Positions 49,438 to 59,278 of a DNA stretch of 64,000 bases are shown here, in pieces. Both the position numbers and the translations under genes were made by a program. Positions within the stretch are counted from its first letter, which is position 1, and each line of letters begins with the position of its first letter. This DNA is from an uncultured Odoribacter sp. (GTDB taxonomy: Bacteria > Bacteroidota > Bacteroidia > Bacteroidales > Marinifilaceae). The stretch lies in contig CAJURM010000011.1 of the NCBI GenBank assembly GCA_910589025.1, positions 23,120 through 87,119 of the forward strand. Direction: 5' to 3'. The notes beneath the pieces were generated by a model, which ran no database searches, was not told where the DNA came from, and was given only the letters and a program-made list of their open reading frames with translations.

Positions 49438-51777
49438 ATGATAAAGAAAGGGAAAAAAGCGTTGTTCGTACTATTCTGCTTGTGCCTCATGGCAAGTTGG
49501 TGGTTTATGTTACCCACTCCGCTCTTCCGCACACCTTATTCAACGGTTTTGACAGACCGGGATGGACAGATTATAGGCATGTCCGTAGCCAACGACCAGC
49601 AGTTCCGTTTTCCGGGTACCCCCTTCCTGTCCCCCAAATACATTGTTTCACTGATTACTTTTGAGGACAAACGGTTCTTTTCCCACCGGGGCGTAGACCT
49701 CACGGCTTTACTCCGGGCATGCCGTCAGAACCTCACGTCCGGCAAGATTGTCAGCGGCGGCAGTACACTCAGCATGCAGGTAGTACGGATTGCCAGGGGA
49801 AATCCGCCGCGTACCTATATGGAAAAATTCAAGGAGTTGTTTCTCGCCTGGCGGCTGGAGCAGCAATATACCAAATATGAAATTCTGCAAATGTATGCCA
49901 TGCATGCTCCTTTCGGCGGAAATATCGTAGGCATGCAGGCGGCTTCCGAAAAATATTTCCATCGTTCCCCGGAACAGCTAAGTTGGGCGGAAGCTGCTTT
50001 TCTGGCAATACTTCCCAATGCCCCGGCACTGAAAAACCGTCAAATGCTGAAAGAAAAACGGGACGGGCTATTGAAAAAATTACATAAAAAAAAATGGCTG
50101 AATGACGAGGACTACCTGCTGGCAGTGGCGGAACCCCTACCGGAAAAGGTTGCCTCCACGGAAAGCATTGCTCCACACCTCATGACCGAAGCCGTACTGG
50201 CTCAAACCGGTAAAACCGGACATTCCACCATCGACAGGCATTTGCAGAAACAGGTAAACGAAATCGTCGCCCGCCACAGCCGGTTGCTCAGCCAGAACCA
50301 CATCTACAATCTGGCAGTCCTTGTTGCCCATGTCCCCTCAGGCGAAGTGCGGGCGTATGTGGCAAACAGCCCCGCACAGGCCGGAAGCCGCGGGAATGAG
50401 GTGAATGTCATCAAATCGGTGCGCAGCTCCGGCAGTATCCTCAAACCGACGTTGTATGCCCTTATGCAACAGGAAGGTTATATCCTGCCGTCTACCCTGA
50501 TTCCGGACATTCCTTCCCGTTTCGGACAATATGCACCGTCCAATTTCAACAAGACGTTTCAAGGCGCCGCTCCGGCTGACCGGGCTTTGGCTCTTTCGTT
50601 AAATATACCTTTTGTCCGCATGCTGAAAGATTACGGCTTCGGCAGGTTCCGGGATGATTTGAAACGCCTGGGCATTCACTCACTAAACCGTTCGGCAGAG
50701 GATTACGGACTAAGCCTGATTTTAGGAGGAGCCGAAACTTCCCTGTGGGATTTATGCAATATGTACGGAGGGATGGCATCCGTCCTCCGCCATTATAACG
50801 AGCATGACGGGCAATATTTTGCAGGAGAATATGAACGGCTGAGATTTTGGAAAAAGCAACAGGAACAACGAAGCCCGGTCATCCGTCCGGAAGAAGCTCC
50901 GCTGAGTGCAGCCTCCATCTGGCTTACCTTCAAAGCCCTGCAAACCGTGGAACGCCCGGAGCTGGAATCAGGCTGGAAAAACTTTGCCGCCTCCATGAAT
51001 CTGTCCTGGAAGACGGGAACAAGTTTCGGGTTCCGTGACGCCTGGGCTATCGGGGTGAATGCAGACTGGGTAGTCGGAGTATGGGCTGGAAACGCCGACG
51101 GAGAAGGCAGACCGGGATTGGTCGGCGTACGTGCCGCCGCGCCTGTATTATTTGAAGTAGCCGGATTATTACCCGTTACGGGCAGATTTTATGAACCAGC
51201 CGATGAACTGACAGAAGCAGTTGTTTGCCGGAAAAGCGGATACCGCGCCTCGTCACTCTGTGAAACCACGGATACCATCCAAATCTGCCGCAACGGAAAA
51301 CGCACAGAACTCTGTCCGTTTCATCGGCTGATACACCTGGATTCTACAGAAAAATGGAGGGTAAACTCAATATGTGAACCCCCGTACAAAATGCATCCCC
51401 GCTCCTGGTTCGTACTTCCCCCTGTCCAGGAGTGGTACTACGCCCGCACTCATGCCGGTTACCACCGCCTTCCTCCCTACCGGAAAGACTGTGCCACTCC
51501 CGAAGATATGATGGATTTGATTTATCCTCCGAAAGGGGCACGTGTATTTATCCCCCGCGATTTCGGCGGGGAAAAAAGCCGGGTGGTATTTGAACTGGCA
51601 CACCGGGCACCGGCAACAGAAGTGTATTGGCATATCGACAATCACTATGCCGGCATGACCCAACATGTCCACCAAATGGAACTCAACCTGACCGAAGGCA
51701 AGCACCTGCTGACTTTAGTCGACGCCCACGGCAACAGTCTGCAACGCACCTTTCATGTCGTCAGCAAAATCAAATAA
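49438..51777 (+). CDS. pbpC: Penicillin-binding protein 1C
   Basis: A 779-residue bifunctional peptidoglycan synthase anchored by an N-terminal helix (about 8-24). The glycosyltransferase 51 domain has the catalytic Glu in TFEDKRFFSHRG (E76) and SGGSTLSMQVVR. The transpeptidase domain has SxxK at S333-I-L-K336 and KTGT at 525-528. A C-terminal BiPBP_C-type domain (about 690-779, YPPKGARVFIPRD) is specific to the 1C class. Its partner in other bacteria, an alpha-2-macroglobulin-like protein, is not in the window. Confidence 0.95.
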   Translation: MIKKGKKALFVLFCLCLMASWWFMLPTPLFRTPYSTVLTDRDGQIIGMSVANDQQFRFPGTPFLSPKYIVSLITFEDKRFFSHRGVDLTALLRACRQNLTSGKIVSGGSTLSMQVVRIARGNPPRTYMEKFKELFLAWRLEQQYTKYEILQMYAMHAPFGGNIVGMQAASEKYFHRSPEQLSWAEAAFLAILPNAPALKNRQMLKEKRDGLLKKLHKKKWLNDEDYLLAVAEPLPEKVASTESIAPHLMTEAVLAQTGKTGHSTIDRHLQKQVNEIVARHSRLLSQNHIYNLAVLVAHVPSGEVRAYVANSPAQAGSRGNEVNVIKSVRSSGSILKPTLYALMQQEGYILPSTLIPDIPSRFGQYAPSNFNKTFQGAAPADRALALSLNIPFVRMLKDYGFGRFRDDLKRLGIHSLNRSAEDYGLSLILGGAETSLWDLCNMYGGMASVLRHYNEHDGQYFAGEYERLRFWKKQQEQRSPVIRPEEAPLSAASIWLTFKALQTVERPELESGWKNFAASMNLSWKTGTSFGFRDAWAIGVNADWVVGVWAGNADGEGRPGLVGVRAAAPVLFEVAGLLPVTGRFYEPADELTEAVVCRKSGYRASSLCETTDTIQICRNGKRTELCPFHRLIHLDSTEKWRVNSICEPPYKMHPRSWFVLPPVQEWYYARTHAGYHRLPPYRKDCATPEDMMDLIYPPKGARVFIPRDFGGEKSRVVFELAHRAPATEVYWHIDNHYAGMTQHVHQMELNLTEGKHLLTLVDAHGNSLQRTFHVVSKIK

Positions 51778-51891
51778 AGGAATTCCCCGGTCCTCAAGAA
51801 AGCCTGCACATCTCACCACCAACCCATAAACAAAATGAAGTCAAAAACATTTTAAAGGTAAGTTAAAAGCAGATTAAATCTTTTTCCAATA

Positions 51892-51935
51892 GGATTTAAC
51901 TTGGATTTAATATGGATTTAACCTGGATTTAACCC
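51892..51935. repeat. Four 11-bp tandem repeats
   Basis: GGATTTAA occurs at 51892, 51903, 51914 and 51925, each followed by three variable bases (CTT, TAT, CCT, CCC region), giving an exact 11-base period. It lies between pbpC and tRNA-Thr. The period matches one DNA turn, so all copies would face the same side of the helix. Confidence 0.8.
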
Positions 51936-52010
51936 GTTTTTAATTATGAGACAGGCAACAGAAAATCATATCTTTTTTCATCGAATATTTTTTTCTTTTA
52001 AAATAAACAT

Positions 52011-52018
52011 TACCTTTG
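52011..52018 (+). promoter_or_regulatory. Putative -7 box for tRNA-Thr
   Basis: TACCTTTG, matching TAnnTTTG, starts 18 bases before the tRNA 5' end, where a transcription start just ahead of the tRNA would be expected. Confidence 0.5.
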
Positions 52019-52028
52019 TAGCCGCAAT

Positions 52029-52101
<73 letters not shown>

Positions 52102-52108
52102 CGCTTTC

Positions 52109-52135
52109 AAGAGGTCTTTTTCAGACCTCTTTTTT
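52109..52135 (+). terminator. Terminator after tRNA-Thr
   Basis: Stem AAGAGGTCT/AGACCTCTT with a T-rich loop and a seven-base T run, 8 bases past the tRNA. Confidence 0.9.
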
Positions 52136-52458
52136 ATTGAGGAACAAAAAGCGCTCTTTTCCCGGTCAGATGAAGCATATTTCAGCTTTTAGACGCAACT
52201 GAAGAAGGGATTTCCCCCATTACAGACACTATTTTCCCATTCCGGAACAGTCTGACAATACACTGGAAACAAATGAATTAGAATTTATTGAACGTTAAAA
52301 TCCAAAAACTTTTCTCTTTTTTAACTTTTTTGCACGATTTTTGCATGATAAAACCGTGATGAAAAAACAGGTCTCCGAATGTTTGAAAACACGGCTGAAA
52401 GCCGGCGTTTTCTGAACGGCACAAAGACTGTATGTTATTATGTCTCAGAGAATCATAT
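52136..52458. other. Gene-free region before the surface lipoprotein operon
   Basis: About 320 bases. There is no convincing ORF and no TAnnTTTG box, although several T-rich runs (TTTTTTAACTTTTTTGC near 52318) lie where a promoter is expected. It should hold the start site of the lipoprotein operon. A short near-repeat GAAAGCCGGCGTTTTC at 52396-52411 could form a hairpin in the leader. Confidence 0.4.
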
Positions 52459-55047
52459 ATGAATAGATGCATAAAATTTGACGGACTGTTTTTATTTTTC
52501 ATATTTTTCCTGCTTTTTTTCAGCGGATGCGAAAAAAAGCACATTGAAAATAAAACGGAAAAAGAAATAAACTTCAATCTGAATTTGGCGACCAGTTCCG
52601 ATTTTCACATCATTACCCGTACCCAATCGCCGGATTCGCTTTTCCCCATACCGGAAACGGATGATTTTAAGATTCAGTTGTTAAACGCTTCGGGAAGCAT
52701 TATCAAGGAATGGGCCACTTATTCCGAAATGCCGCATCCCGTAAAGTTGCAGGCAAATAATAAGATTCAAATCAAGGCTTCGCACGGCACCTTGGGAAGA
52801 AGTAATTTTGACGCTCCGTATTTCAGTGGTGATACCACTCTGTTTCTGCAAGGCGACCAGGAAACCGACATCACCCTCTCAGCCGGAATAGACAATGTAT
52901 TAGCGTCAGTCCGCTACCGAGACAATTTTAAAAACTATTTCAAGGATTATTCCACCCAACTGATTACTTCCTCTGATACCATTGTTTTCGGCAAGGAGGA
53001 AAAACGTACGGCCTTTTTACCTACGGGGAAACTGGATGTGGTGTTGAATATGACTAAAAACGATTTAACCACCACTTCCCTCCGCGCGCTCTCTCTCACT
53101 AACACGAAAGCAGCAGAGTATTATCGTTTCAATGTCACACTCGGAGGAGAACAGGGGTATGAAAAGCTGTTCATCAGCTTTGACTCTTCGACTATCGAAC
53201 AACCGATTGAAATCGCGTTGCCGCAAGACTGGCAAGCCCACAAAAAACCTTATCTTACGCCGGCTTTTGACACTGTTCCCATTCACGACTTTTTAGTAGG
53301 AGAAAGTTGTCCGAAAGGCACATTCCATACGTTGATTACCGCTATCGGAAAAATCGGTTCGTGCAGAATAAGAACCAATTCCGCCAGTTTAACCGCCGCA
53401 GGGTGGCCGGCAGATGTTGATTTGCTCAAGCTGACCAATGCCAACAGAAACCGCCTGCACCGCTTTGGACTGACGTGGTCGGAAGCAATGGAAAATGCCA
53501 ATATGGCAGAACTCGATTTTTCCGGCATCGTAACGAATTTACCTGCCGGGAAGCACATCATTACCGTAGATGTCACAGACATTTCAGGACAACATTGTGT
53601 GCCCTTAAACCTTAAATTTCATATTACCCCTCCCCTCTTTGAGTTAGTTGCTCCCGACAAGCCGGCAATAGCCCGAAGTCTGGAATACCCTTTCAAAATC
53701 CGGATAAGCGGCGGTGCTCCTGAAAATATTATTATTGAATACCTGAACGAAAACCAGGCTTTCGGTGTGAAAGAATGGACTAAGTGTAATGTCAATTCAT
53801 GGAATTGGAATCCGACAATGGATACCGTTTATGTGTACACCGGTGTAAACATCAATAAACCGACGATACAATTCCGGGCAAAATATGGTGACGAGACAAC
53901 GAATGAAATCACTCTAAGTGCAGTAAACCCGACATTCCGACTTCAAAAGGACGGACCGGAATGGGCAAAACGTGCATCACTGAATATCGAACAAACCGAC
54001 GGTACGCACGGATTGGCACAAAATACATTGACCGAACAATATGATGTACAGATTTCCACGGATAAAACAAATTGGACTCACGTTCTTACCGAAAGTATTC
54101 AATTTGATGAAATCAATAATTTGGTCAAATTTGAGGTCAAGCAATTGGAAAGTAATCATACTTATTATGTCCGGGTTGCTTTTGACGCCAAAGCAGATTT
54201 AGGTATTTGCTATTCAGACCCGATTGAAATAAAAACGGAAGAAATGAAAGACTTACCGCGTATAGAATTTTCTTCTACGCCTAAATCGATTAATAAAGGC
54301 GGTGGATATGGATATACCGCCGGAATAAACAGTAAAAAACAAGACACAGAAACAGTAGAGTATTATGAAGGCATGAATTCATGGTTTACAGTCAATACCA
54401 AAACAATGCCAACAGTAAATCAAGCCAAAACCGCAAACACCTGGTATATTGTTGCTTCAACTTTACCCTATACATACGGTGAACGCAAAGGTGCACTCTT
54501 ACGCAATGTCGGCTGGGATAATAATGGAGACACTCCTGCTTCAAAATACGGAACATATGCTTGGGAAAAAACTGAATTATCAGACTTAGACCCACCAACA
54601 ATAGGTCATCACTCTGCCGGAAAATTATTCTTGAGTTCCGGATATAACTATGACTTTAATACTAAAACTGAAAATTACAATGAAGGGTTAGAATTTACTT
54701 CACGTCCTTCCGTTCTAAGATTTTCATACACATATAAGGCTGTAAACAACGACCAGGCCTTTGTAAAAATAGAAGTTCTTGACGACAATAATATTATTAT
54801 CGGCAAAGGAGAAGCACTCTTCGGAAACCAAGAATCACTCACCATGACATCTGTACCAATAAAATATACCAACACCCAGAAAAAGGCGGCCAAATTAAAA
54901 GTCATGTTTGCCTCTTCTTCAAAGTGTTCACATAGCCAAAGTAAGGAAGATTCAGACATTAAACCTTTTACCGAAAACAAAAGTGCTGACGCAGTTTGTA
55001 CCGGCAGTGAATTTTTCATCGCCAGCCTTTCACTCAATTACGACTAA
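52459..55047 (+). CDS. Large surface lipoprotein with DUF4493-like and PCMD-like domains
   Basis: An 862-residue lipoprotein. ATG 52459 places the signal MNRCIKFDGLFLFFIFFLLFFSGC at the N terminus (lipidated Cys 24); the ATG at 52432 would push it inward. About 45-240 is DUF4493-like (DDFKIQLLNASGSIIKEWATYSEMPHPVKL, then ASVRYRDNFKNYFKDY). Middle beta-sandwich segments include a fibronectin-like repeat (VQISTDKTNWTHVLTE...SNHTYYVRVAF). The C terminus (about 615-862) is PCMD-like (GLEFTSRPSVLRFSYTYKAVNNDQAFVKIEVLDDNNIIIGKGE). First gene of the six-gene operon. No enzyme motif; a surface binding or adhesin role is inference. Confidence 0.72.
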   Translation: MNRCIKFDGLFLFFIFFLLFFSGCEKKHIENKTEKEINFNLNLATSSDFHIITRTQSPDSLFPIPETDDFKIQLLNASGSIIKEWATYSEMPHPVKLQANNKIQIKASHGTLGRSNFDAPYFSGDTTLFLQGDQETDITLSAGIDNVLASVRYRDNFKNYFKDYSTQLITSSDTIVFGKEEKRTAFLPTGKLDVVLNMTKNDLTTTSLRALSLTNTKAAEYYRFNVTLGGEQGYEKLFISFDSSTIEQPIEIALPQDWQAHKKPYLTPAFDTVPIHDFLVGESCPKGTFHTLITAIGKIGSCRIRTNSASLTAAGWPADVDLLKLTNANRNRLHRFGLTWSEAMENANMAELDFSGIVTNLPAGKHIITVDVTDISGQHCVPLNLKFHITPPLFELVAPDKPAIARSLEYPFKIRISGGAPENIIIEYLNENQAFGVKEWTKCNVNSWNWNPTMDTVYVYTGVNINKPTIQFRAKYGDETTNEITLSAVNPTFRLQKDGPEWAKRASLNIEQTDGTHGLAQNTLTEQYDVQISTDKTNWTHVLTESIQFDEINNLVKFEVKQLESNHTYYVRVAFDAKADLGICYSDPIEIKTEEMKDLPRIEFSSTPKSINKGGGYGYTAGINSKKQDTETVEYYEGMNSWFTVNTKTMPTVNQAKTANTWYIVASTLPYTYGERKGALLRNVGWDNNGDTPASKYGTYAWEKTELSDLDPPTIGHHSAGKLFLSSGYNYDFNTKTENYNEGLEFTSRPSVLRFSYTYKAVNNDQAFVKIEVLDDNNIIIGKGEALFGNQESLTMTSVPIKYTNTQKKAAKLKVMFASSSKCSHSQSKEDSDIKPFTENKSADAVCTGSEFFIASLSLNYD

Positions 55048-55076
55048 TATTGTATAATTATTGAAAATACCATACC

Positions 55077-56324
55077 ATGAAAAGATTTACGCATGTTTTT
55101 ATCTTTTTAATTGCTTTGTTCACACTCCTTGCCTGCAAAAAAGAGCATGTCGGATATGATCCCCAGACGGAAAGCGGTTCACTACAGCTCAATAAAATAG
55201 GTATCAATGTCATTCTTTCTGAAACGACTCCCAGTTCAAGAGCAGCCATTGATACGAAAGATTTTATCGTTACTGTTTATGACAACAAAACCGGAGCTGT
55301 TGCTCAGGATGTAAATAAAGAAGATGCCATATATACATATGGAAATATGCCCGAAATTATTACGCTCTATACCGGAGAGTATTATATCGTTGCCTCTTCT
55401 CTGCAAGAAATGCCCGCTGCAGCTTGGGAAACACCCTATTACGAAGGGAGATCGGAAGTTTTTACTATAAAAAAATCAACGCTCACACCGTTGTCCGACA
55501 TCAATTGCACACAAAAAAATGTAAGAATAACAGTATCCTATACAGAAAGATTGAAACAGGAACTGGCATCTTTTTATGCAGTAATAGCCCTGAGCAACAA
55601 CGAAAATGCACACCTCGAATTTGATAAAGAAGCCAAACTTGCCGGTTACTTCAAACCCGGAAAGCTAATTGCCATATTAAACGGAGAGCGTAATGATGAG
55701 GAAAAGGAAGAGGTTTCGGTACAAGTTAATCTCGATTCCATCACTCCCGGACAACACCAAAATATTGAATTTGACGTTACTTTCAGTTCTATGAAATTAA
55801 CCATCCATGTCAATACCGACCTTGATCTTATTGACAAGGATATTATTGTTCCTCCGGACGAGGATGAACCTATTGAAGATCCAGATACCATTCCGGTTGA
55901 CCCAACGCCCGTTCCGCCCTCAGAGTCCATCACAATTATCGGCAGAGGTTTCAATATTGACAAAAATATAGAGTTTGCCGTGGGTGAAACCAAAGAGGTT
56001 GTTGTCGATATCACTGCTGCCAAACAGATATACAATTTATGGGTGGAAATCGATTCTCCGTTTTTAACGGAAGAAGAATTGGGCGGTTTAGGTATTCCTA
56101 AAAAATTCAATTTAGGCGATCTTACTCCGGCCCTGAAAACAGCTTTCGGTCCCGAAGGATTGGGATTAATCGACGGTGACGTGAGAGGGAAAGATGCCCT
56201 GGTATTCGATATTAGCCAATTTACCGCTTTGTTATTGCAAGCCGGTACCCATAAATTTATTATCACGGTAGAAGACTATGAAAATAACTTCCAGACAAAA
56301 ACCTTGACTCTCGTTAATCATTAA
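55077..56324 (+). CDS. DUF4493-domain lipoprotein
   Basis: A 415-residue lipoprotein with signal MKRFTHVFIFLIALFTLLAC (Cys 20). About 30-255 is a DUF4493 domain (DTKDFIVTVYDNKTGAV, TLYTGEYYIVASS, AAWETPYYEGRSEVFTIKK, VRITVSYTERLKQELASFY, LEFDKEAKLAGYF). An acidic, Pro-rich spacer (PPDEDEPIEDPDTIPVD) connects to a C-terminal beta domain (about 285-415) with no recognised family. Unlike its three relatives in the operon it lacks a PCMD region. Thirty bases downstream of the first lipoprotein gene and 10 bases upstream of the next. Confidence 0.8.
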   Translation: MKRFTHVFIFLIALFTLLACKKEHVGYDPQTESGSLQLNKIGINVILSETTPSSRAAIDTKDFIVTVYDNKTGAVAQDVNKEDAIYTYGNMPEIITLYTGEYYIVASSLQEMPAAAWETPYYEGRSEVFTIKKSTLTPLSDINCTQKNVRITVSYTERLKQELASFYAVIALSNNENAHLEFDKEAKLAGYFKPGKLIAILNGERNDEEKEEVSVQVNLDSITPGQHQNIEFDVTFSSMKLTIHVNTDLDLIDKDIIVPPDEDEPIEDPDTIPVDPTPVPPSESITIIGRGFNIDKNIEFAVGETKEVVVDITAAKQIYNLWVEIDSPFLTEEELGGLGIPKKFNLGDLTPALKTAFGPEGLGLIDGDVRGKDALVFDISQFTALLLQAGTHKFIITVEDYENNFQTKTLTLVNH

Positions 56325-56334
56325 TAATTGATTT

Positions 56335-58509
56335 ATGCTGAAAAATACCATAAGATTCCTGCTGTTTTTCTTTTCCTGCACCTTTCTCGGCTGTCAAGAC
56401 GACAGAATCGAAGAAGAGGGTGACGGATTGCTGAATCTGCAAGTCAGTTTCAATACGAAAAGCAATCCGGAAATTAGTGTGAGAAGCGTGGAAAGAGATT
56501 ACGCCGTAGTCATTAAAAATGCGGACGGACGGATAATGAGAAGATACCCCACCCGGGCGGATGTGCCGGAAGAAATTGCATTGGCTGCGGGAACCTATAC
56601 AGCAGAAGTGACTTCGGGCGAGAATCCGGAAGCAGCATTTTCCAGTCCTTATTTCACCGGCAGCCATTCGCTGACCATCAAAGCCAACGAATCTTCTAAA
56701 ACAGAGATCGAATGTACACTGGCAAATGCCAAAGTGTCCGTCAATTACTCTGACCGGCTCAAACAATATTTTTCTTCTTACAAAACTTCGGTCAGTGTAC
56801 CCAAAGGATGTATTACTTTTACCGAAGACAATAAAGAAAGCGGATATTTCAAAGTGGCCAATGACAGCATAAGACTCTCCTGGGAATTAGCCGCCACCAA
56901 TACTGCCGGTCAGGATTTCACTAAAAGCGGAGAATTTCAGGCTAAAAAGCGCCAGCATTATTCCCTGAATTTTGATATTGAAAACCACCAAGGTTCAGAA
57001 GAAGGAGGCCTGAAAGTCAACATCATTGCCAATGACGATGTCGTTCGCAAAGACACAACCATATCCCTCGTTTTACGTACCCTACCCGAAATTGCCGGAG
57101 ACAATTTTGACATTACCGCTCCCGTTGCCTTACAATACAAAAAATACGAAGGCGCTGTGTACAAAGTCAATATCAAAGGAACGCCATCCATTGATTCCAT
57201 TCTTTTTACTCACAACTGCGAACATTTACATACAAACCAAGTACCTTACAGCTTTAATTTATATAACATTACCCCTCCTGCACTGGAAACCATGAAAAAT
57301 GCCGGCCTGATTTGGGAAACGAAATCCGACAGTACGGCAAGCATGGATTTTACCCCTATGTTAAATAAATTGGAAGTGGGCAGTTATGAATTTACCTTTC
57401 ATGTTCACGACTCCAAAGGCAAAAACAATACAGGCACCTTTCAACTTTCGATTGTTGATGCAGATGTGTTGACGATGTCCGTTCCCAACGGCGTTTCCGG
57501 AGATATATGGGCTCGTCATGCACGTTTGGGCGGACAGTGGCTGACAGACGCCCAACCCGATGATCTTCAAATCCGTTACCGGGAAAAAGGAGCATCCGCA
57601 TGGGCAGCTACCGTATCAGCTTCTGAAATCAACACCAATGACGCTCAGTTCTACGTATCCATTGATAACCTCGAACCTGAAACAATTTATGAATATCAGG
57701 CACTATCCAGTAAAAACGGAGTAACAGTACCTGCCAATATTCAAACTTTTACTACGGATATGGCCGCCCCCCTTCCTAACGGAAGTTTTGATGAATGGGA
57801 CGGCACATACCCATGGGCCGCCGGCAGTGATGAAAAAGACAAATTCTGGGATACAGGAAATAAGGCGGCTGAAGTTGCCAAGTTAGTCCTTACGCAATCG
57901 TCCGACGTACTGCCCTCCGGTGTTTCCAATGGGAAATCAGCCTGGTTGAAATCCCAATATACCAAGGCTTTCGGTATTGCGGATGTATTTGCTGCCGGAA
58001 ATATTTTTTCCGGACAATTCGGTAAAATCGAAGGGACAAGCGGCGCTTCCATGACTTTCGGACAGCCTTACACCTCCCGTCCCTCAAAATTAAAAGGCTA
58101 TTATAAATACAATTCCAAAACGATTGACTGGGATAAAAAAGGCGGCTTGTCCGGCAAGGAAGACCGTTTCCATATTTATATCATCCTGGCGGATGAAGCG
58201 CATTATCTCAATACCACCAATCAATCCACCCTGTTTGATATGGACAAAATCAAACGCGGAGAAGATCCTCATGTCATTGCTTTTGCAGAACTGAGCAATG
58301 AAAAATTTGACGAAAACGGCAATGACATCACCCCGGCTGTCAAAATGAATGATTATGAAGCTTTTGAAATTACATTACAATATTATAAAGAAAATATCAG
58401 ACCGACCCATATTATTGTAGCAGCAAGTTCCAGTAAATACGGTGATTTCTATACCGGAGGTATCGGTAGCGAACTCTACATAGACGAATTTGAACTGGTT
58501 TTTGAATAA
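56335..58509 (+). CDS. DUF4493 and PCMD domain surface lipoprotein
   Basis: A 724-residue lipoprotein with signal MLKNTIRFLLFFFSCTFLGC (Cys 20). DUF4493 covers about 30-235 (ERDYAVVIKNADGRIMRRYPTRADVPEEIALAAGTYTAEVTSG). A beta region follows, then a fibronectin-like domain (about 395-475, LQIRYREKGASAWAA...LEPETIYEYQAL). The PCMD domain (about 478-724) has NGSFDEWDG, KFWDTGNKAAE, GNIFSGQFGKIEGTSGASMTFGQPYTSRPSKLKGYYKY and SSSKYGDFYTGGIGSELYIDEFEL. PCMD is named a putative carbohydrate metabolism domain, with no demonstrated activity. Confidence 0.85.
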   Translation: MLKNTIRFLLFFFSCTFLGCQDDRIEEEGDGLLNLQVSFNTKSNPEISVRSVERDYAVVIKNADGRIMRRYPTRADVPEEIALAAGTYTAEVTSGENPEAAFSSPYFTGSHSLTIKANESSKTEIECTLANAKVSVNYSDRLKQYFSSYKTSVSVPKGCITFTEDNKESGYFKVANDSIRLSWELAATNTAGQDFTKSGEFQAKKRQHYSLNFDIENHQGSEEGGLKVNIIANDDVVRKDTTISLVLRTLPEIAGDNFDITAPVALQYKKYEGAVYKVNIKGTPSIDSILFTHNCEHLHTNQVPYSFNLYNITPPALETMKNAGLIWETKSDSTASMDFTPMLNKLEVGSYEFTFHVHDSKGKNNTGTFQLSIVDADVLTMSVPNGVSGDIWARHARLGGQWLTDAQPDDLQIRYREKGASAWAATVSASEINTNDAQFYVSIDNLEPETIYEYQALSSKNGVTVPANIQTFTTDMAAPLPNGSFDEWDGTYPWAAGSDEKDKFWDTGNKAAEVAKLVLTQSSDVLPSGVSNGKSAWLKSQYTKAFGIADVFAAGNIFSGQFGKIEGTSGASMTFGQPYTSRPSKLKGYYKYNSKTIDWDKKGGLSGKEDRFHIYIILADEAHYLNTTNQSTLFDMDKIKRGEDPHVIAFAELSNEKFDENGNDITPAVKMNDYEAFEITLQYYKENIRPTHIIVAASSSKYGDFYTGGIGSELYIDEFELVFE

Positions 58510-58534
58510 AACCGCTTCCGAATAACAGAAAAGC

Positions 58535-59266
58535 ATGCATCATTTACACCGCTTTATTTTATTATCCCTGCTCTGTCTGCCGTTTGGCTTATTTGCCCAA
58601 CGGTTCGACAGAGGGATCACCCAAATTACATTTATTCCCAAAGGGCAATGGATTACGGGATGTAATATCTCCTATTCCCAGCACACGAATGACAATTATA
58701 AATTCATTGTAATCGAAGGATGGAACGGAGAAGGATACAATTTCAGTGTCAGCCCTTTTTTACTCTACTGTTTTAAAGACAATCTGGCAGCCGGCAGTAA
58801 ATTCGAATATACCCGTTCTCTTCTACGAATCGATAATTTAGACATCAGTATCGACGATGATATGAGTTTCAGTCTGAGCGATATATATACGCTCAAACAC
58901 GGATTCTATGCCACAGGGTTATTCCGGGCTTATCTGAATTTAGGAGAAAACAAACGCTTCGGTTTGTTTAACGAGGTACAGCTAAAATTCGGAGGGACAC
59001 AAAGCAAACTGGTTTCCGGTAGCGGCGAATCCCTCACCGGAACATACGAATCCTCTTTCGATTTCGGTTTGGGTATGGCGCCCGGCATGATTGCTTTCGT
59101 CAATGATTATACTGCCGTAGAAGTCACGGTAGGGGTACTCGGTTTTAACGTCAAATCCATCAACCAGACCACAGACCAGGTGATCGTCGGTTCCAGAAAA
59201 ACCAGTTCCGCCAACTTTAAAATCAATCTTTTAGCCTTAAGTCTGGGGCTCTCTTTTTATTTATAA
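58535..59266 (+). CDS. Outer-membrane beta-barrel protein, copy 1
   Basis: A 243-residue exported protein (signal MHHLHRFILLSLLCLPFGLFAQ). The mature part alternates short amphipathic strands (GCNISYSQHTNDNYKFIVIEG, YNFSVSPFLLYCFKDNLAAGSKFEYTRS) and ends in an aromatic residue (LGLSFYL), as outer-membrane barrels do. It is paralogous to the next gene; both contain S-I-D/E-DDMSF near the middle. Encoded between two PCMD lipoproteins, it may anchor or export them. Family name not recognised. Confidence 0.7.
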   Translation: MHHLHRFILLSLLCLPFGLFAQRFDRGITQITFIPKGQWITGCNISYSQHTNDNYKFIVIEGWNGEGYNFSVSPFLLYCFKDNLAAGSKFEYTRSLLRIDNLDISIDDDMSFSLSDIYTLKHGFYATGLFRAYLNLGENKRFGLFNEVQLKFGGTQSKLVSGSGESLTGTYESSFDFGLGMAPGMIAFVNDYTAVEVTVGVLGFNVKSINQTTDQVIVGSRKTSSANFKINLLALSLGLSFYL

Positions 59267-59278
59267 TCGGCATAAGGA

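Noticed and set aside
51892..51935. A CRISPR array
   Set aside because: The units are 11 bases with no unique spacers of proper length and no cas genes anywhere in the window.
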